DNA of 64,000 bases from Mogibacterium diversum (GTDB taxonomy: Bacteria; Bacillota; Clostridia; Peptostreptococcales; Anaerovoracaceae), in assembly GCF_002998925.1 (NCBI RefSeq), contig NZ_CP027228.1, positions 1,550,001 through 1,614,000 of the forward strand, in the 5' to 3' direction. A program made the translations under genes and the position numbers. Shown piece after piece: positions 8,710-17,946 of the stretch. Position 1 is the stretch's first letter; the number at the start of each line of letters is the position of its first letter. The notes below the pieces were generated by a model. It was not told the origin of the DNA, did no database searches, and saw only the letters and a program-made list of their open reading frames with translations.

Positions 8710-9795
8710 ATGAGAGTAAATAGTTTAAAGGTAAAAAATTTCAGAAACTATAGCGAGCTTGAGGTAGAGTTCGATTGTAAACGAAATATAATAATAGGTG
8801 AGAACGCGCAGGGTAAGACTAACCTCATAGAGGCCATATATCTCTGCGCGTTTGCGCGTTCTTTTCGCACGAGCAATTCTACAGATCTAATCAAGATTGG
8901 AGAGGAGAACTGTAATGTATCTGTAGAAGCAGTCAGCGAAGATATAGATAAGAAAATTAGTATTACCATCAATAATCGTGGTAAGAAGATGATTAAGAAG
9001 GATAATAAATTTCTTGGTAGAACTGCAGAGCTATTAAATAACCTCGTAGTCGTTGTATTCTCACCGGACGATCTAAGAATAATAAAAGACAGTCCAGAGA
9101 AGCGTAGAAATTTCATAGATAAAGAGATAAGTCAGCTTAGACCTAGCTATTTTGAAGCTCTTCGTAACTATAAAGATGTGCTTAAGCAAAAGAATTCACT
9201 GATTAAACAGCTAAGAGCACCTGGTAGCGAATCCAAGATGCGAGATATGCTTGAAATATACGATATGCAGCTTGCAAAATACGGTAGTGAAATTATCAAA
9301 ATTCGCCGTGAATTTGTGGAGATGCTATCAGAGAAAGCTTCCAAGATACAGAACAACATCTCAAAAGGTCGAGAAAACCTAGAGATAAAATACGTTGAGT
9401 CGGTAGCAGCTGAGAATATCCTAGATGAAATTATAAATTCCCGTGAACGAGATATTTACAATGGTCACTGCAGCATAGGACCTCATAGAGATGACCTTGA
9501 TTTTTATATCAATGGAATAGATGCCAAGAAGTTTGGCTCACAAGGTCAGCAGAGGACCGTTGCTCTATCTCTAAAGCTTGCTGAAATTCAGCTCGCCGAG
9601 ATGATTCTGGGTGAGAACGCAGTCTTGCTTCTGGATGATGTATTATCTGAACTCGACAGAGAGAGACAGAGTTATCTGCTAAATGAGATAGAAGATGTTC
9701 AGTTATTTCTTACGTCGACCGAGGTTAATTCGGAACTCCTTCATGGTATGAAAGAAGGAAAGGTATTTAACGTAAAAAGTGGCTCACTTGTATAA
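8710..9795 (+). CDS. recF: DNA replication and repair protein RecF
   Basis: SMC-like ATPase that helps load RecA at gaps in single-stranded DNA. The 361 residues show the N-terminal VKNFRNYSELEVEFD, Walker A GENAQGKTN (about 33-41), the RecF/ABC signature region FGSQGQQRTVALSLKLAE and Walker B VLLLDDVLSELD. The ribosome site is weak (TAGGAAA). It ends 165 bp before gyrB and is followed by a terminator hairpin, so gyrB-gyrA is a separate transcript. Confidence 0.96.
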   Translation: MRVNSLKVKNFRNYSELEVEFDCKRNIIIGENAQGKTNLIEAIYLCAFARSFRTSNSTDLIKIGEENCNVSVEAVSEDIDKKISITINNRGKKMIKKDNKFLGRTAELLNNLVVVVFSPDDLRIIKDSPEKRRNFIDKEISQLRPSYFEALRNYKDVLKQKNSLIKQLRAPGSESKMRDMLEIYDMQLAKYGSEIIKIRREFVEMLSEKASKIQNNISKGRENLEIKYVESVAAENILDEIINSRERDIYNGHCSIGPHRDDLDFYINGIDAKKFGSQGQQRTVALSLKLAEIQLAEMILGENAVLLLDDVLSELDRERQSYLLNEIEDVQLFLTSTEVNSELLHGMKEGKVFNVKSGSLV

Positions 9796-9860
9796 ATTTG
9801 GAACAAAATTTAGAAAAAAAGAGCTATAAAACATAAAAATATCGAAAAATAAGCGATTTA

Positions 9861-9899
9861 AGGTAGTTTTATTCCGTAAAAGGGTAAAACTACCTTTAT
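9861..9899 (+). terminator. Terminator after recF
   Basis: An 11-bp perfect stem (9861-9871 with 9885-9895, AGGTAGTTTTA type) has a 13-nt loop and is followed by TTTATT. It closes dnaA-dnaN-recF just before the gyrB promoter. Confidence 0.75.
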
Positions 9900-9927
9900 T
9901 GATATTTTAAAGCCTCTATGCTAAAAT
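9899..9927 (+). promoter_or_regulatory. gyrBA promoter
   Basis: TTGATA (9899-9904), 17 bp, then TAAAAT (9922-9927) with an extended -10 TGC in front. It lies 33 bp upstream of the gyrB ATG, so the leader is very short. The -35 overlaps the tail of the recF terminator. Confidence 0.85.
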
Positions 9928-9960
9928 AAATGGGTTAGAAATATAAAAAGGAAGGTCAAT

Positions 9961-11886
9961 ATGAGCGCAGAAAATAAGCAAAATAAATATGATGCCTCCC
10001 AGATTACCGTACTTGAGGGACTAGAACCTGTAAGGGTTAGACCTGGTATGTACATAGGTAGTACTGGACCTGCAGGACTTCATCATCTCGTATATGAGAT
10101 TGTTGACAACTCTGTCGATGAAGCACTAGCTGGGTATTGTAAGCACATCACTGTTACGATAAATGAAGACAACTCTATAACCGTTACCGATGATGGACGA
10201 GGAATGCCAGTAGATATTCACCCTAAGCTTGGAATTCCTGCAGTTGAAGTTATTCATACTCAGCTACACGCAGGTGGTAAATTCGGAGATGGCGGATATA
10301 AGGTTTCTGGAGGTCTTCACGGAGTAGGTGCATCTGTAGTTAATGCACTTTCCACTCATATGATTGTAGAGGTTAAGCGAAACGGTAATCTCTATAAGCA
10401 GGAGTATAAGAGAGGAAAGACAGTTACTGAGCTAGAGATTATTGGAACTTCAAAGGAAACAGGATCCAAAACAACTTTCTGGCCAGATGCAGAAATATTT
10501 GATGAAACTGTCTTTGATTACGATACACTTCAGAGACGTATGCGTGAGATGGCTTTTCTTAACAAGGGACTAAGAATTTCTATCGAGGATAAGAGAGAGG
10601 GCAAAAAGAAAAAAGAGAGTTTCCACTACGAAGGTGGAATTATTGAATTTGTTCAGTACCTCAACAAAAATAAGGGAGTAATAAACAATAAGATTTTCTA
10701 CTTCGAATATGAAAAAGAAGGATACGAAGTAGAGGTTGCTATGCAGTATACGGATAGGTATAGTGAGCTAACACTTTCTTATGCAAATAATATAAATACC
10801 GTAGAAGGTGGTTTCCATTTAGTTGGTTTAAGGGCGGCTCTCACTAGAACTATTAACGATTATGCTAGAAGAACTAAACTTCTCAAGGATAATGATGACT
10901 CACTTCAGGGTGAGGATGTTAGAGAAGGTCTGACAGCAATCGTTAGTGTTAAGCTGACAAATCCTCAGTTTGAAGGACAGACTAAGGCTAAGCTAGGAAA
11001 TAGCGAGGTTAGGGGATTCGTTGAGAGTAACATGAACGAGAATCTTTCTTTCTTCCTTGATGAGAATCCAAAGGAAGCAAAGCTAATCGTAGATAAGTGT
11101 CTTAAAGCCGCTCGTGCGAGAGAGGCAGCTAGAAAGGCTAGAGAGATTACTCGTAAGACTTCGGTACTCGAGACAACTTCTCTACCTGGCAAGCTAGCTG
11201 ACTGTTCGGAGAAGGATCCAGCGCTGTCAGAGATTTTCCTAGTAGAGGGAGATTCTGCCGGCGGTAGCGCTAAGTCCGGAAGAGATCGTAATCGTCAGGC
11301 TGTACTTCCGCTAAGAGGTAAGATTCTCAACGTTGAGAAGGCAAGAGAAGATAAGATTCTTAATTCAGATGAGATCAAGAACATGATAACTGCGTTTGGA
11401 TGCGGAGTAGGAAGCAACTTTGATATCACTAAGCTTAGATATCATAAGATTATCATCATGACTGATGCCGATGTCGATGGTGCTCATATCAGAACGCTGC
11501 TTCTTACATTCTTCTACAGATTCATGACACCTCTTATCGAAGGCGGATATGTGTACGCAGCTCAGCCACCTCTATTTAGAGTTAAGCAGGGAAAAGAAAT
11601 TCACTACACTTATTCAGATGCTGAACAGGATAAATTACTCGCTGAGTTAAAAGCTAAAAACAAGAATGCTAAGATTGAAATACAGCGATACAAAGGTCTA
11701 GGAGAGATGGACTTCAATCAGCTATGGGAGACTACTATGGATTATAACCACAGAACTCTTGTGCAGATTAAGATTGAGGATGCTACAGCAGCGGATGAAA
11801 TCTTCACGACATTGATGGGAGATAAGGTTCCGCCAAGAAAGAAGTTCATTGAAGACAATGCAAGATACGCAACACTAGATATTTAA
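9961..11886 (+). CDS. gyrB: DNA gyrase subunit B
   Basis: ATPase subunit of gyrase, which introduces negative supercoils. Its 641 residues give the short Gram-positive form. Visible motifs include the GHKL ATP site (EIVDNSVDEALAGY, DDGRGMPVDIHPK, GGLHGVGASVVNALS), the TOPRIM segment LVEGDSAGGSAKSGRDR with PLRGKILNVEKA, the metal-binding DADVDGAHI, and QRYKGLGEM near the C-terminus. AGGAAGG precedes the ATG. gyrA follows 19 bp later, so the two subunits are co-transcribed. Confidence 0.98.
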   Translation: MSAENKQNKYDASQITVLEGLEPVRVRPGMYIGSTGPAGLHHLVYEIVDNSVDEALAGYCKHITVTINEDNSITVTDDGRGMPVDIHPKLGIPAVEVIHTQLHAGGKFGDGGYKVSGGLHGVGASVVNALSTHMIVEVKRNGNLYKQEYKRGKTVTELEIIGTSKETGSKTTFWPDAEIFDETVFDYDTLQRRMREMAFLNKGLRISIEDKREGKKKKESFHYEGGIIEFVQYLNKNKGVINNKIFYFEYEKEGYEVEVAMQYTDRYSELTLSYANNINTVEGGFHLVGLRAALTRTINDYARRTKLLKDNDDSLQGEDVREGLTAIVSVKLTNPQFEGQTKAKLGNSEVRGFVESNMNENLSFFLDENPKEAKLIVDKCLKAARAREAARKAREITRKTSVLETTSLPGKLADCSEKDPALSEIFLVEGDSAGGSAKSGRDRNRQAVLPLRGKILNVEKAREDKILNSDEIKNMITAFGCGVGSNFDITKLRYHKIIIMTDADVDGAHIRTLLLTFFYRFMTPLIEGGYVYAAQPPLFRVKQGKEIHYTYSDAEQDKLLAELKAKNKNAKIEIQRYKGLGEMDFNQLWETTMDYNHRTLVQIKIEDATAADEIFTTLMGDKVPPRKKFIEDNARYATLDI

Positions 11887-11905
11887 TGGACATTAAGGAG
11901 ATATA

Positions 11906-14401
11906 ATGACTACGCTTTTAGAAGATAGCAAAATCATCACTCATGAAATATATGATGAGATGAAGAATTCTTATATCGACTACGCGATGAGCGTTATTGT
12001 CGGACGTGCACTCCCAGATGTTCGTGACGGACTCAAGCCAGTACACAGAAGAATTCTATATGGAATGAGCATCCTAGGTATTACTCCTGACAAGCCGCAC
12101 AAGAAATCGGCGCGTATTGTCGGAGAAGTAATGGGTAAATATCACCCTCACGGTGACAGCTCAATTTACGATGCCATGGTTAAGATGGCACAGGATTTCT
12201 CGACGAGATATCCGCTAGTAGACGGACACGGTAACTTCGGTTCTGTTGACGGAGATGGAGCAGCTGCTATGCGTTATACGGAGGCTAGAATGTCACCGTT
12301 TTCGCTGCAGATGGTTCGCGACATAGAGAAAGACACTGTTGATTTTACAGACAACTTCGACGGTGAGGAGAAGGAGCCGGTGGTTCTACCTTCGAGAGTG
12401 CCTAATCTGCTCATAAATGGATCGAACGGTATCGCCGTAGGTATGGCGACTTCCATTCCTCCTCATAACTTAAGCGACACAATCGATGCTTGTATTAAGA
12501 GAATCGACGATGAGAATTGTAGTAATGATGAGCTCATTAAGATTATAAAGGCACCAGATTTTCCAACGGGTGCAAGCATTCTCGGAAGGGATGCGGCTAG
12601 AGAAGCTTATGAGACAGGAACAGGAAAGATTACAGTAAGATCTAAGAGCGAGATTGAGGAAACTGCTCGCGGTAGGATGAGAATCGTAATCACTGAGATT
12701 CCTTTCCAGGTTAACAAGGCGAGACTCATCGAATCTATGGCTGACCTCGTTAGAAATAAGAAAATCGATGGAATTTCCGCTATTAGAGATGAATCTAACA
12801 GAGAGGGAATGAGAATCGTAATCGAACTCAAGAAGGATACTAATCCTAATGTGATTCTCAACAGACTATATAAGCACACTCAGCTTCAGAGCACTTACAG
12901 CATGATTATGCTAGCTCTAGTTAACGGTGAACCTAAGATTCTCAGATTGTGTGAGATTATCGATGAGTACCTAAAGCACCAGAAGATTGTAATCACAAGA
13001 AGAACAAAGTTCGACCTCGCTAAAGCTGAGGCAAGAGCTCATATCTTAGAAGGTCTTCTGATTGCGCTAGATAATATAGACGAAGTAATCAAGGTAATCC
13101 GTTCTAGCTACAATGATGCTAAGGAAAAGCTGATGGTTAGATTCGGTCTCAGTGAGATTCAGTCTCAGGCAATCTTAGACATGAGACTAGCTAGACTGCA
13201 GGGTCTGGAACGTGAGAAGATTGAGAACGAGCATAACGAACTCATGCAGAAGATCGCTTACTATAAATCAATCCTCGCTGACGAGCACAAACTGATGGGT
13301 GTTATCAAGGATGAGCTTACCGAAATCAAGCAGAAGTACGGTGATGGCAGAAGAACCAAAATCGTTGCTGATGATGGTGGGATAGATGAAGAATACTTGA
13401 TAGATGAAGAGGATGTTGCAGTTACGCTTACACATCTCGGATATATCAAGAGAGTTCCTGAGAATACTTACAAGGCACAGCGTCGCGGTGGAAAGGGAAT
13501 AGTAGGTCTCACAACTAGAGACTCTGACTTTGTAAAAGATCTCATAATCACGTCGACTCACGACTATCTGATGTTCTTTACAGATTTAGGTAAGGTTTAT
13601 AAAATCAAGGCTTACGAGATTCCTGAAGCATCGAGAACTGCGAAGGGCACTCCGGTTATTAACTTCCTAAATCTCGATCAGGGCGAGCGAGTAACTGCGG
13701 TTATACCAGTTAAGGAATTTGCAGACGACAATTATTTAATCATGGTTACTAGAAATGGAACTATCAAGAAGACTCCAATGTCTCAGTTCGATACTAACCG
13801 TAAGACCGGACTCATCGCTATCACACTCAAGGATGATGATAAGCTCATCTCTGTAAGTCAGTCGAGCGGTGAAGAGAGCGTATACGTTGTGACCAAGAAA
13901 GGTAAGTCAATAACATTCCACGAAGACGATGTTAGAAGCATGGGAAGAAGTGCTGGCGGTGTAAGAGCTATCACGCTAGATAAGGACGATGAAGTAGTAT
14001 CTATGGAGCTCGATAGCACTGGTGAGCGTGAACTGCTTGTAATGACTAAGAAGGGCTTTGGTAAGAGAACTAGCCTCGATGAGTATAGACTTCAGACCAG
14101 AGGTGGAAAGGGAGTTTCGACTTACGATAAGACTAAGTTCTCAAAGACTGGAGAGCTAGTTGGTGCAACGCTTGTAAGCAAGGATGATGAGATTATGCTG
14201 ATCAACTCGAACGGTGTAATTATCAGAATCAGAGCTAACGAGATATCGAAGTCAGGCAGAACAACTCAGGGTGTTAAGATCATGAAGGTTGAGTCTGGTG
14301 ACGAAATCGTATCATTTGCAAAGGTCCTCGACGAGGATGATGCTTCGAAGCCTATGACTAAGAAGGAAAAGGCTGATAGTGAGCAGATGATGCTGGTATA
14401 A
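11906..14401 (+). CDS. gyrA: DNA gyrase subunit A
   Basis: Breakage-reunion subunit of gyrase. Its 831 residues include the catalytic tyrosine in AMRYTEARMS (about Tyr124) and six C-terminal beta-pinwheel blades with the QRRGGKG gyrase box (about residue 525). In the quinolone-resistance region HPHGDSSIYDAM the usual Ser (about 85) and Asp (about 89) are present, i.e. the unmutated pattern. The protein ends in a short acidic/lysine tail. A terminator follows at once, ending the gyrBA operon. Confidence 0.98.
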   Translation: MTTLLEDSKIITHEIYDEMKNSYIDYAMSVIVGRALPDVRDGLKPVHRRILYGMSILGITPDKPHKKSARIVGEVMGKYHPHGDSSIYDAMVKMAQDFSTRYPLVDGHGNFGSVDGDGAAAMRYTEARMSPFSLQMVRDIEKDTVDFTDNFDGEEKEPVVLPSRVPNLLINGSNGIAVGMATSIPPHNLSDTIDACIKRIDDENCSNDELIKIIKAPDFPTGASILGRDAAREAYETGTGKITVRSKSEIEETARGRMRIVITEIPFQVNKARLIESMADLVRNKKIDGISAIRDESNREGMRIVIELKKDTNPNVILNRLYKHTQLQSTYSMIMLALVNGEPKILRLCEIIDEYLKHQKIVITRRTKFDLAKAEARAHILEGLLIALDNIDEVIKVIRSSYNDAKEKLMVRFGLSEIQSQAILDMRLARLQGLEREKIENEHNELMQKIAYYKSILADEHKLMGVIKDELTEIKQKYGDGRRTKIVADDGGIDEEYLIDEEDVAVTLTHLGYIKRVPENTYKAQRRGGKGIVGLTTRDSDFVKDLIITSTHDYLMFFTDLGKVYKIKAYEIPEASRTAKGTPVINFLNLDQGERVTAVIPVKEFADDNYLIMVTRNGTIKKTPMSQFDTNRKTGLIAITLKDDDKLISVSQSSGEESVYVVTKKGKSITFHEDDVRSMGRSAGGVRAITLDKDDEVVSMELDSTGERELLVMTKKGFGKRTSLDEYRLQTRGGKGVSTYDKTKFSKTGELVGATLVSKDDEIMLINSNGVIIRIRANEISKSGRTTQGVKIMKVESGDEIVSFAKVLDEDDASKPMTKKEKADSEQMMLV

Positions 14402-14419
14402 AACAATTATAATTTTGTA

Positions 14420-14449
14420 ATGGCTGAGAAAGAATCTCAGCCATTTTTT
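14420..14449 (+). terminator. Terminator of gyrBA
   Basis: A perfect stem TGGCTGAGA/TCTCAGCCA with a short AAGAA loop is followed by TTTTTT, 20 bp after the gyrA stop. Confidence 0.92.
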
Positions 14450-14559
14450 AATGAAAAAATAGCGATTTTAGGGCAATTCACAAATTTTTTTAATAGAATG
14501 AAAAATTTACTGCATGTTTAAAAAAACAAAATTTTATGCCTTGAAATGACCAGTCTATG

Positions 14560-14613
14560 GGTATATACCAAACCCGTAAAAAGTTATTAGTGATTTAAAA
14601 CAATTCGAATTGT
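14560..14613. promoter_or_regulatory. Two short palindromes upstream of the gad genes
   Basis: The 260-bp gap before the antiporter gene holds two perfect palindromes, GGTATATACC (14560-14569) and ACAATTCGAATTGT (14600-14613). The second lies about 50 bp before the ATG where a promoter would be expected. They are candidate operator sites for acid or nutrient control. No regulator gene is adjacent, and no clean -35/-10 pair was found. Confidence 0.35.
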
Positions 14614-14662
14614 ATTTACTAATTATCTGTTATGAAGATTTTGGACAGAAAGGAGAATTGTT

Positions 14663-16138
14663 ATGAGTAATAAAGATCTGAATAAGAAAAAAGCGGTTCA
14701 TCAACTTGGGGTCTTTGGATTTTTCGCAATGACTGCTTCGATGGTCATGACTGTATATGAATATCCGTCATTTGCATCTTCGGGGTTTAAGCTGGTTTTC
14801 TTCCTAGTTGTTGGTGGTTTACTTTGGTTTTTACCTGTTTCACTTTGTGCAGCTGAGATGGCAACCGTTGAAGGTTGGGAGAAAGGCGGCATATATTCTT
14901 GGGTAGGAAATACCCTGGGCCAGCGATGGGGTTTTTCGGCACTGTTCTTTCAATGGTTCCAGATAACAGTTGGATTTGTAACAATGTGCTTCTTCATCCT
15001 TGCTGCTTTAGCTTATGTATTCAAGGTAGATGCTTTATATAAAAATCCATTAACAATGTTCATCGGCGTTGCGGTTATCGTGTGGGTTTTGACATTTGCT
15101 CAGCTTGGAGGAACGAAGTACACTGAGAAGATTTCTAAGATTGGATTGATTGGAGGAATCGCAGTTCCTATCCTAATTTTAAATATAGGCTTAGTTGCAT
15201 ACTTCATGACTGGTGGAAAATCACAAATAGATTTAAGCGTTAAATCGTTAGTACCTGATTTTTCCGATGTTAAGACGCTTGTAATATTCGCTTCATTCAT
15301 CCTCGCTTATATGGGTGTTGAAGCATCTGCATCACATGTTCATGAACTTAAGGAGCCAAACAAAATGTATCCTGAAGTCATGATTATGCTTACGGTACTT
15401 ACTATCTGTTTGGATGCCGTTGGTGGACTAGCAGTTGCAACTACTCTTCCAGCCAAGACTTTAAATGGAAATCTCTCCTATGGTGTAATTGAGACTTTTG
15501 AGAATATCTATGTAAATCATTTTGGAGAACAGTATAGATGGATCGTATTTGTAGTTGCGCTCTTGCTTGCACTTGGAGTATTTGCAGAGATTTCTGCATG
15601 GATTGTAGGACCATCAAAAGCACTCTTAGAAGCTGCTTATGATGGAATTTTACCAGCAAGATTTGAAGAGACTAATAAGAACGGCGTATCTGTATTCACG
15701 ATTATGCTCCAGGCTGTAATCGTTACAATTTGGGATGCTGTATTATGCGGTTCGATTGCACTCGCAGGCGGTTCTGATTCATCGGTCGGATACTTAACAG
15801 CGATTGGTCTTACGGTTGTAATTTACCTAGCTGCGTACGTGCTATTCTTCCTAGGTTACTTTGTATTAATTCTAAGAAAGGGGAATATGAAGCGTGAATT
15901 CCATATTCCTGGAGGACGCGCGGTAAAGATTGTCGTTGCCGCAGTTGGACTATTTATGACTGTTGTAACTTTAGTCATTTCATTCTTCCCTTCATCAAAG
16001 CTTACTGCTGCAGATAACAGGGTATATCAAATAGTGCTTATAGTATGCTTTATCGTTTCGATGGCTGCACCATTGATTATCTATTCAAATAGGCATAGAT
16101 GGTCGTCGAACGGGAAAGCTACAGGTGATGAAAAGTAA
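14663..16138 (+). CDS. gadC: APC-family amino acid antiporter, probable glutamate/GABA exchanger (GadC-like)
   Basis: Polytopic membrane transporter of the amino acid-polyamine-cation superfamily. Its 491 residues carry about twelve hydrophobic segments and an N-terminal GVFGFFAMTASMVMTVYEYP that fits the glutamate:GABA antiporter branch. The conserved stretch EGWEKGGIYSWV lies in the first cytoplasmic loop region. The next gene is glutamate decarboxylase, the standard partner: GadC imports glutamate and exports GABA, so each cycle removes a proton from the cytoplasm. The ribosome site AAAGGAG is strong. The specific substrate is inferred from context. Confidence 0.85.
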   Translation: MSNKDLNKKKAVHQLGVFGFFAMTASMVMTVYEYPSFASSGFKLVFFLVVGGLLWFLPVSLCAAEMATVEGWEKGGIYSWVGNTLGQRWGFSALFFQWFQITVGFVTMCFFILAALAYVFKVDALYKNPLTMFIGVAVIVWVLTFAQLGGTKYTEKISKIGLIGGIAVPILILNIGLVAYFMTGGKSQIDLSVKSLVPDFSDVKTLVIFASFILAYMGVEASASHVHELKEPNKMYPEVMIMLTVLTICLDAVGGLAVATTLPAKTLNGNLSYGVIETFENIYVNHFGEQYRWIVFVVALLLALGVFAEISAWIVGPSKALLEAAYDGILPARFEETNKNGVSVFTIMLQAVIVTIWDAVLCGSIALAGGSDSSVGYLTAIGLTVVIYLAAYVLFFLGYFVLILRKGNMKREFHIPGGRAVKIVVAAVGLFMTVVTLVISFFPSSKLTAADNRVYQIVLIVCFIVSMAAPLIIYSNRHRWSSNGKATGDEK

Positions 16139-16226
16139 CCATTTATCAGTAGATATGGTGTATTCAAACAAAAGATAGTAAAATGTTTTAAACCATTGTC
16201 AATTAATGATGAAAAGAGGTACGGAA

Positions 16227-17687
16227 ATGAGAAATTCGGAAAATAACGAAGTAAAACTGAATGATAGTCTATCTTCTTTGAATGATGATACGGGTTACCG
16301 CACACCTATTTTCGGTACAGAGACTAGCGGTGCTGCAATGCCAAAGGATAAGATAAATGATGAGCCAGTTGCTCCAGGAGTGGCTGCAGAGATGATCAGA
16401 CAGTATCTGAGTGTTGAGGGTAATGCGACTCAGAATCTTGCGACATTCTGCCAGACATATATGGAACCAGAAGCAACAAAGCTTATGGCAGAGAATTTCG
16501 AGAAAAATGCGATTGATAAGGATGAATATCCTATGACAGCAGACCTTGAAAATCGCTGCGTAGATATTATTGGAAAGCTATGGAATGTAGATAAAAAGGA
16601 AGAGCCACTCGGAACTTCCACGGTTGGCTCATCTGAAGCGTGCATGCTCGGCGGACTAGCAATGTTATTTAGATGGAAAAAGCTAGCAGATGCAGCTGGT
16701 GTAGATAGATTTACCAAGAGAAGACCTAATCTCGTAATCTCATCAGCTTATCAGGTGTGCTGGGAAAAGTTCTGCCGCTACTGGGATATCGAGATGAGAA
16801 CTGTGCCAATCGACCTTGATCATCTATCTCTTAACATGGATACGGTTATGGATTATGTCGATGAATACACTATCGGAATAGTAGCGATACTGGGCATAAC
16901 CTATACTGGAAAGTACGATGATGTTAAGGCACTCGATAACCTTGTTGAGAAATACAATAAAGAGCATGCCGATATGCCAATCCGTATTCACGTAGATGCA
17001 GCTTCCGGCGGTATGGTTGCTCCATTTATCGATTCAGAACTAGAGTGGGATTTCAGGCTCAAGAATGTGTGGTCGATAAGCACATCTGGACATAAGTACG
17101 GACTCGTATATCCAGGAGTTGGCTGGGTAATTTGGCGCAGCAAGGAAGCTCTCCCTGAGGAATTAATATTCTGGGTAAGCTATCTCGGTGGCAAGGAAGC
17201 AACTATGGCGATTAACTTCTCTCGTAGCGCTTCGCAAATCGTCGGACAGTATTATATGCTGCTTAGAAATGGATTTAAGGGATACAAAGAAATCCATGAG
17301 CGGACCCTAGAGGTTGCTAGATACATGGCTTCCGAGATTGAGAAGATGGGAATCTTTGAAGTGCTTGAGGGCGCAGAACAGATTCCAATCATCTGCTGGA
17401 AGCTCAAGGACGACGTAAAGGTGGAGTGGACACTATATGATCTGGCAGATCGTCTCCGTATGCAGGGCTGGATGGTGCCTGCATATCCAATGCCAGAGAA
17501 TATCAAGGATATCGATGTGCAGAGGCTAGTACTCAGACAGGATTTCGGAATGAATCTGGCGATACTATGCATTAATGATATGAAGAAGCAGATCGAAATC
17601 TTGAATAACTCACGTGTAATCGTGCCAAATAACGAAAACGGTGATAACAACTATGTATCTAAGGGGTTCGATCATAGTGGGAGATAA
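16227..17687 (+). CDS. gadB: Glutamate decarboxylase (PLP-dependent)
   Basis: Converts L-glutamate to GABA and CO2, consuming a proton. It belongs to the group II PLP decarboxylases. Key sites are HVDAASGG (PLP ring-binding Asp) and STSGHKYGLVYPGVGW, in which Lys (about 290 from this start) forms the Schiff base. The segment TSTVGSSEACMLGG is also typical. At 486 residues it is slightly longer than the E. coli enzyme because of an extra N-terminal tail. The ATG at 16227 follows AAAGAGG by six bases; in-frame ATGs at 16206 and 16209 have no such site. It forms an acid-resistance pair with the antiporter gene 68 bp upstream of the open frame. Confidence 0.95.
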   Translation: MRNSENNEVKLNDSLSSLNDDTGYRTPIFGTETSGAAMPKDKINDEPVAPGVAAEMIRQYLSVEGNATQNLATFCQTYMEPEATKLMAENFEKNAIDKDEYPMTADLENRCVDIIGKLWNVDKKEEPLGTSTVGSSEACMLGGLAMLFRWKKLADAAGVDRFTKRRPNLVISSAYQVCWEKFCRYWDIEMRTVPIDLDHLSLNMDTVMDYVDEYTIGIVAILGITYTGKYDDVKALDNLVEKYNKEHADMPIRIHVDAASGGMVAPFIDSELEWDFRLKNVWSISTSGHKYGLVYPGVGWVIWRSKEALPEELIFWVSYLGGKEATMAINFSRSASQIVGQYYMLLRNGFKGYKEIHERTLEVARYMASEIEKMGIFEVLEGAEQIPIICWKLKDDVKVEWTLYDLADRLRMQGWMVPAYPMPENIKDIDVQRLVLRQDFGMNLAILCINDMKKQIEILNNSRVIVPNNENGDNNYVSKGFDHSGR

Positions 17688-17751
17688 GAAATTCCATGTT
17701 TATACTGGTTCCATATTATAAAAATGAATTTGCAAGGATCATATAAGCGCA

Positions 17752-17786
17752 AAGCACTGCATTCTAAATGGATGCGGTGCTTTTCT
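17752..17786 (+). terminator. Terminator after gadB
   Basis: An 11-bp stem (17752-17762 with 17772-17782, one G-T pair) is followed by TTTTCT, 65 bp past the gadB stop. Confidence 0.85.
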
Positions 17787-17946
17787 AGTATTGTATTAAA
17801 ATGGAAATATTATAGCACTTTAATAGAATTAATACGATTAATCAAGACTATTTTAGTCATATTTATGGTAATGGATATTTATTTATAGTAAAATATATAA
17901 GTACGTTATTAGCAAAATGATTAAGAAAGACGAAAGGAACCGTAAT

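Noticed and set aside
14401..17700. Mobile element origin for the gad pair
   Set aside because: No inverted ends, transposase or tRNA boundary; base composition matches the neighbours.
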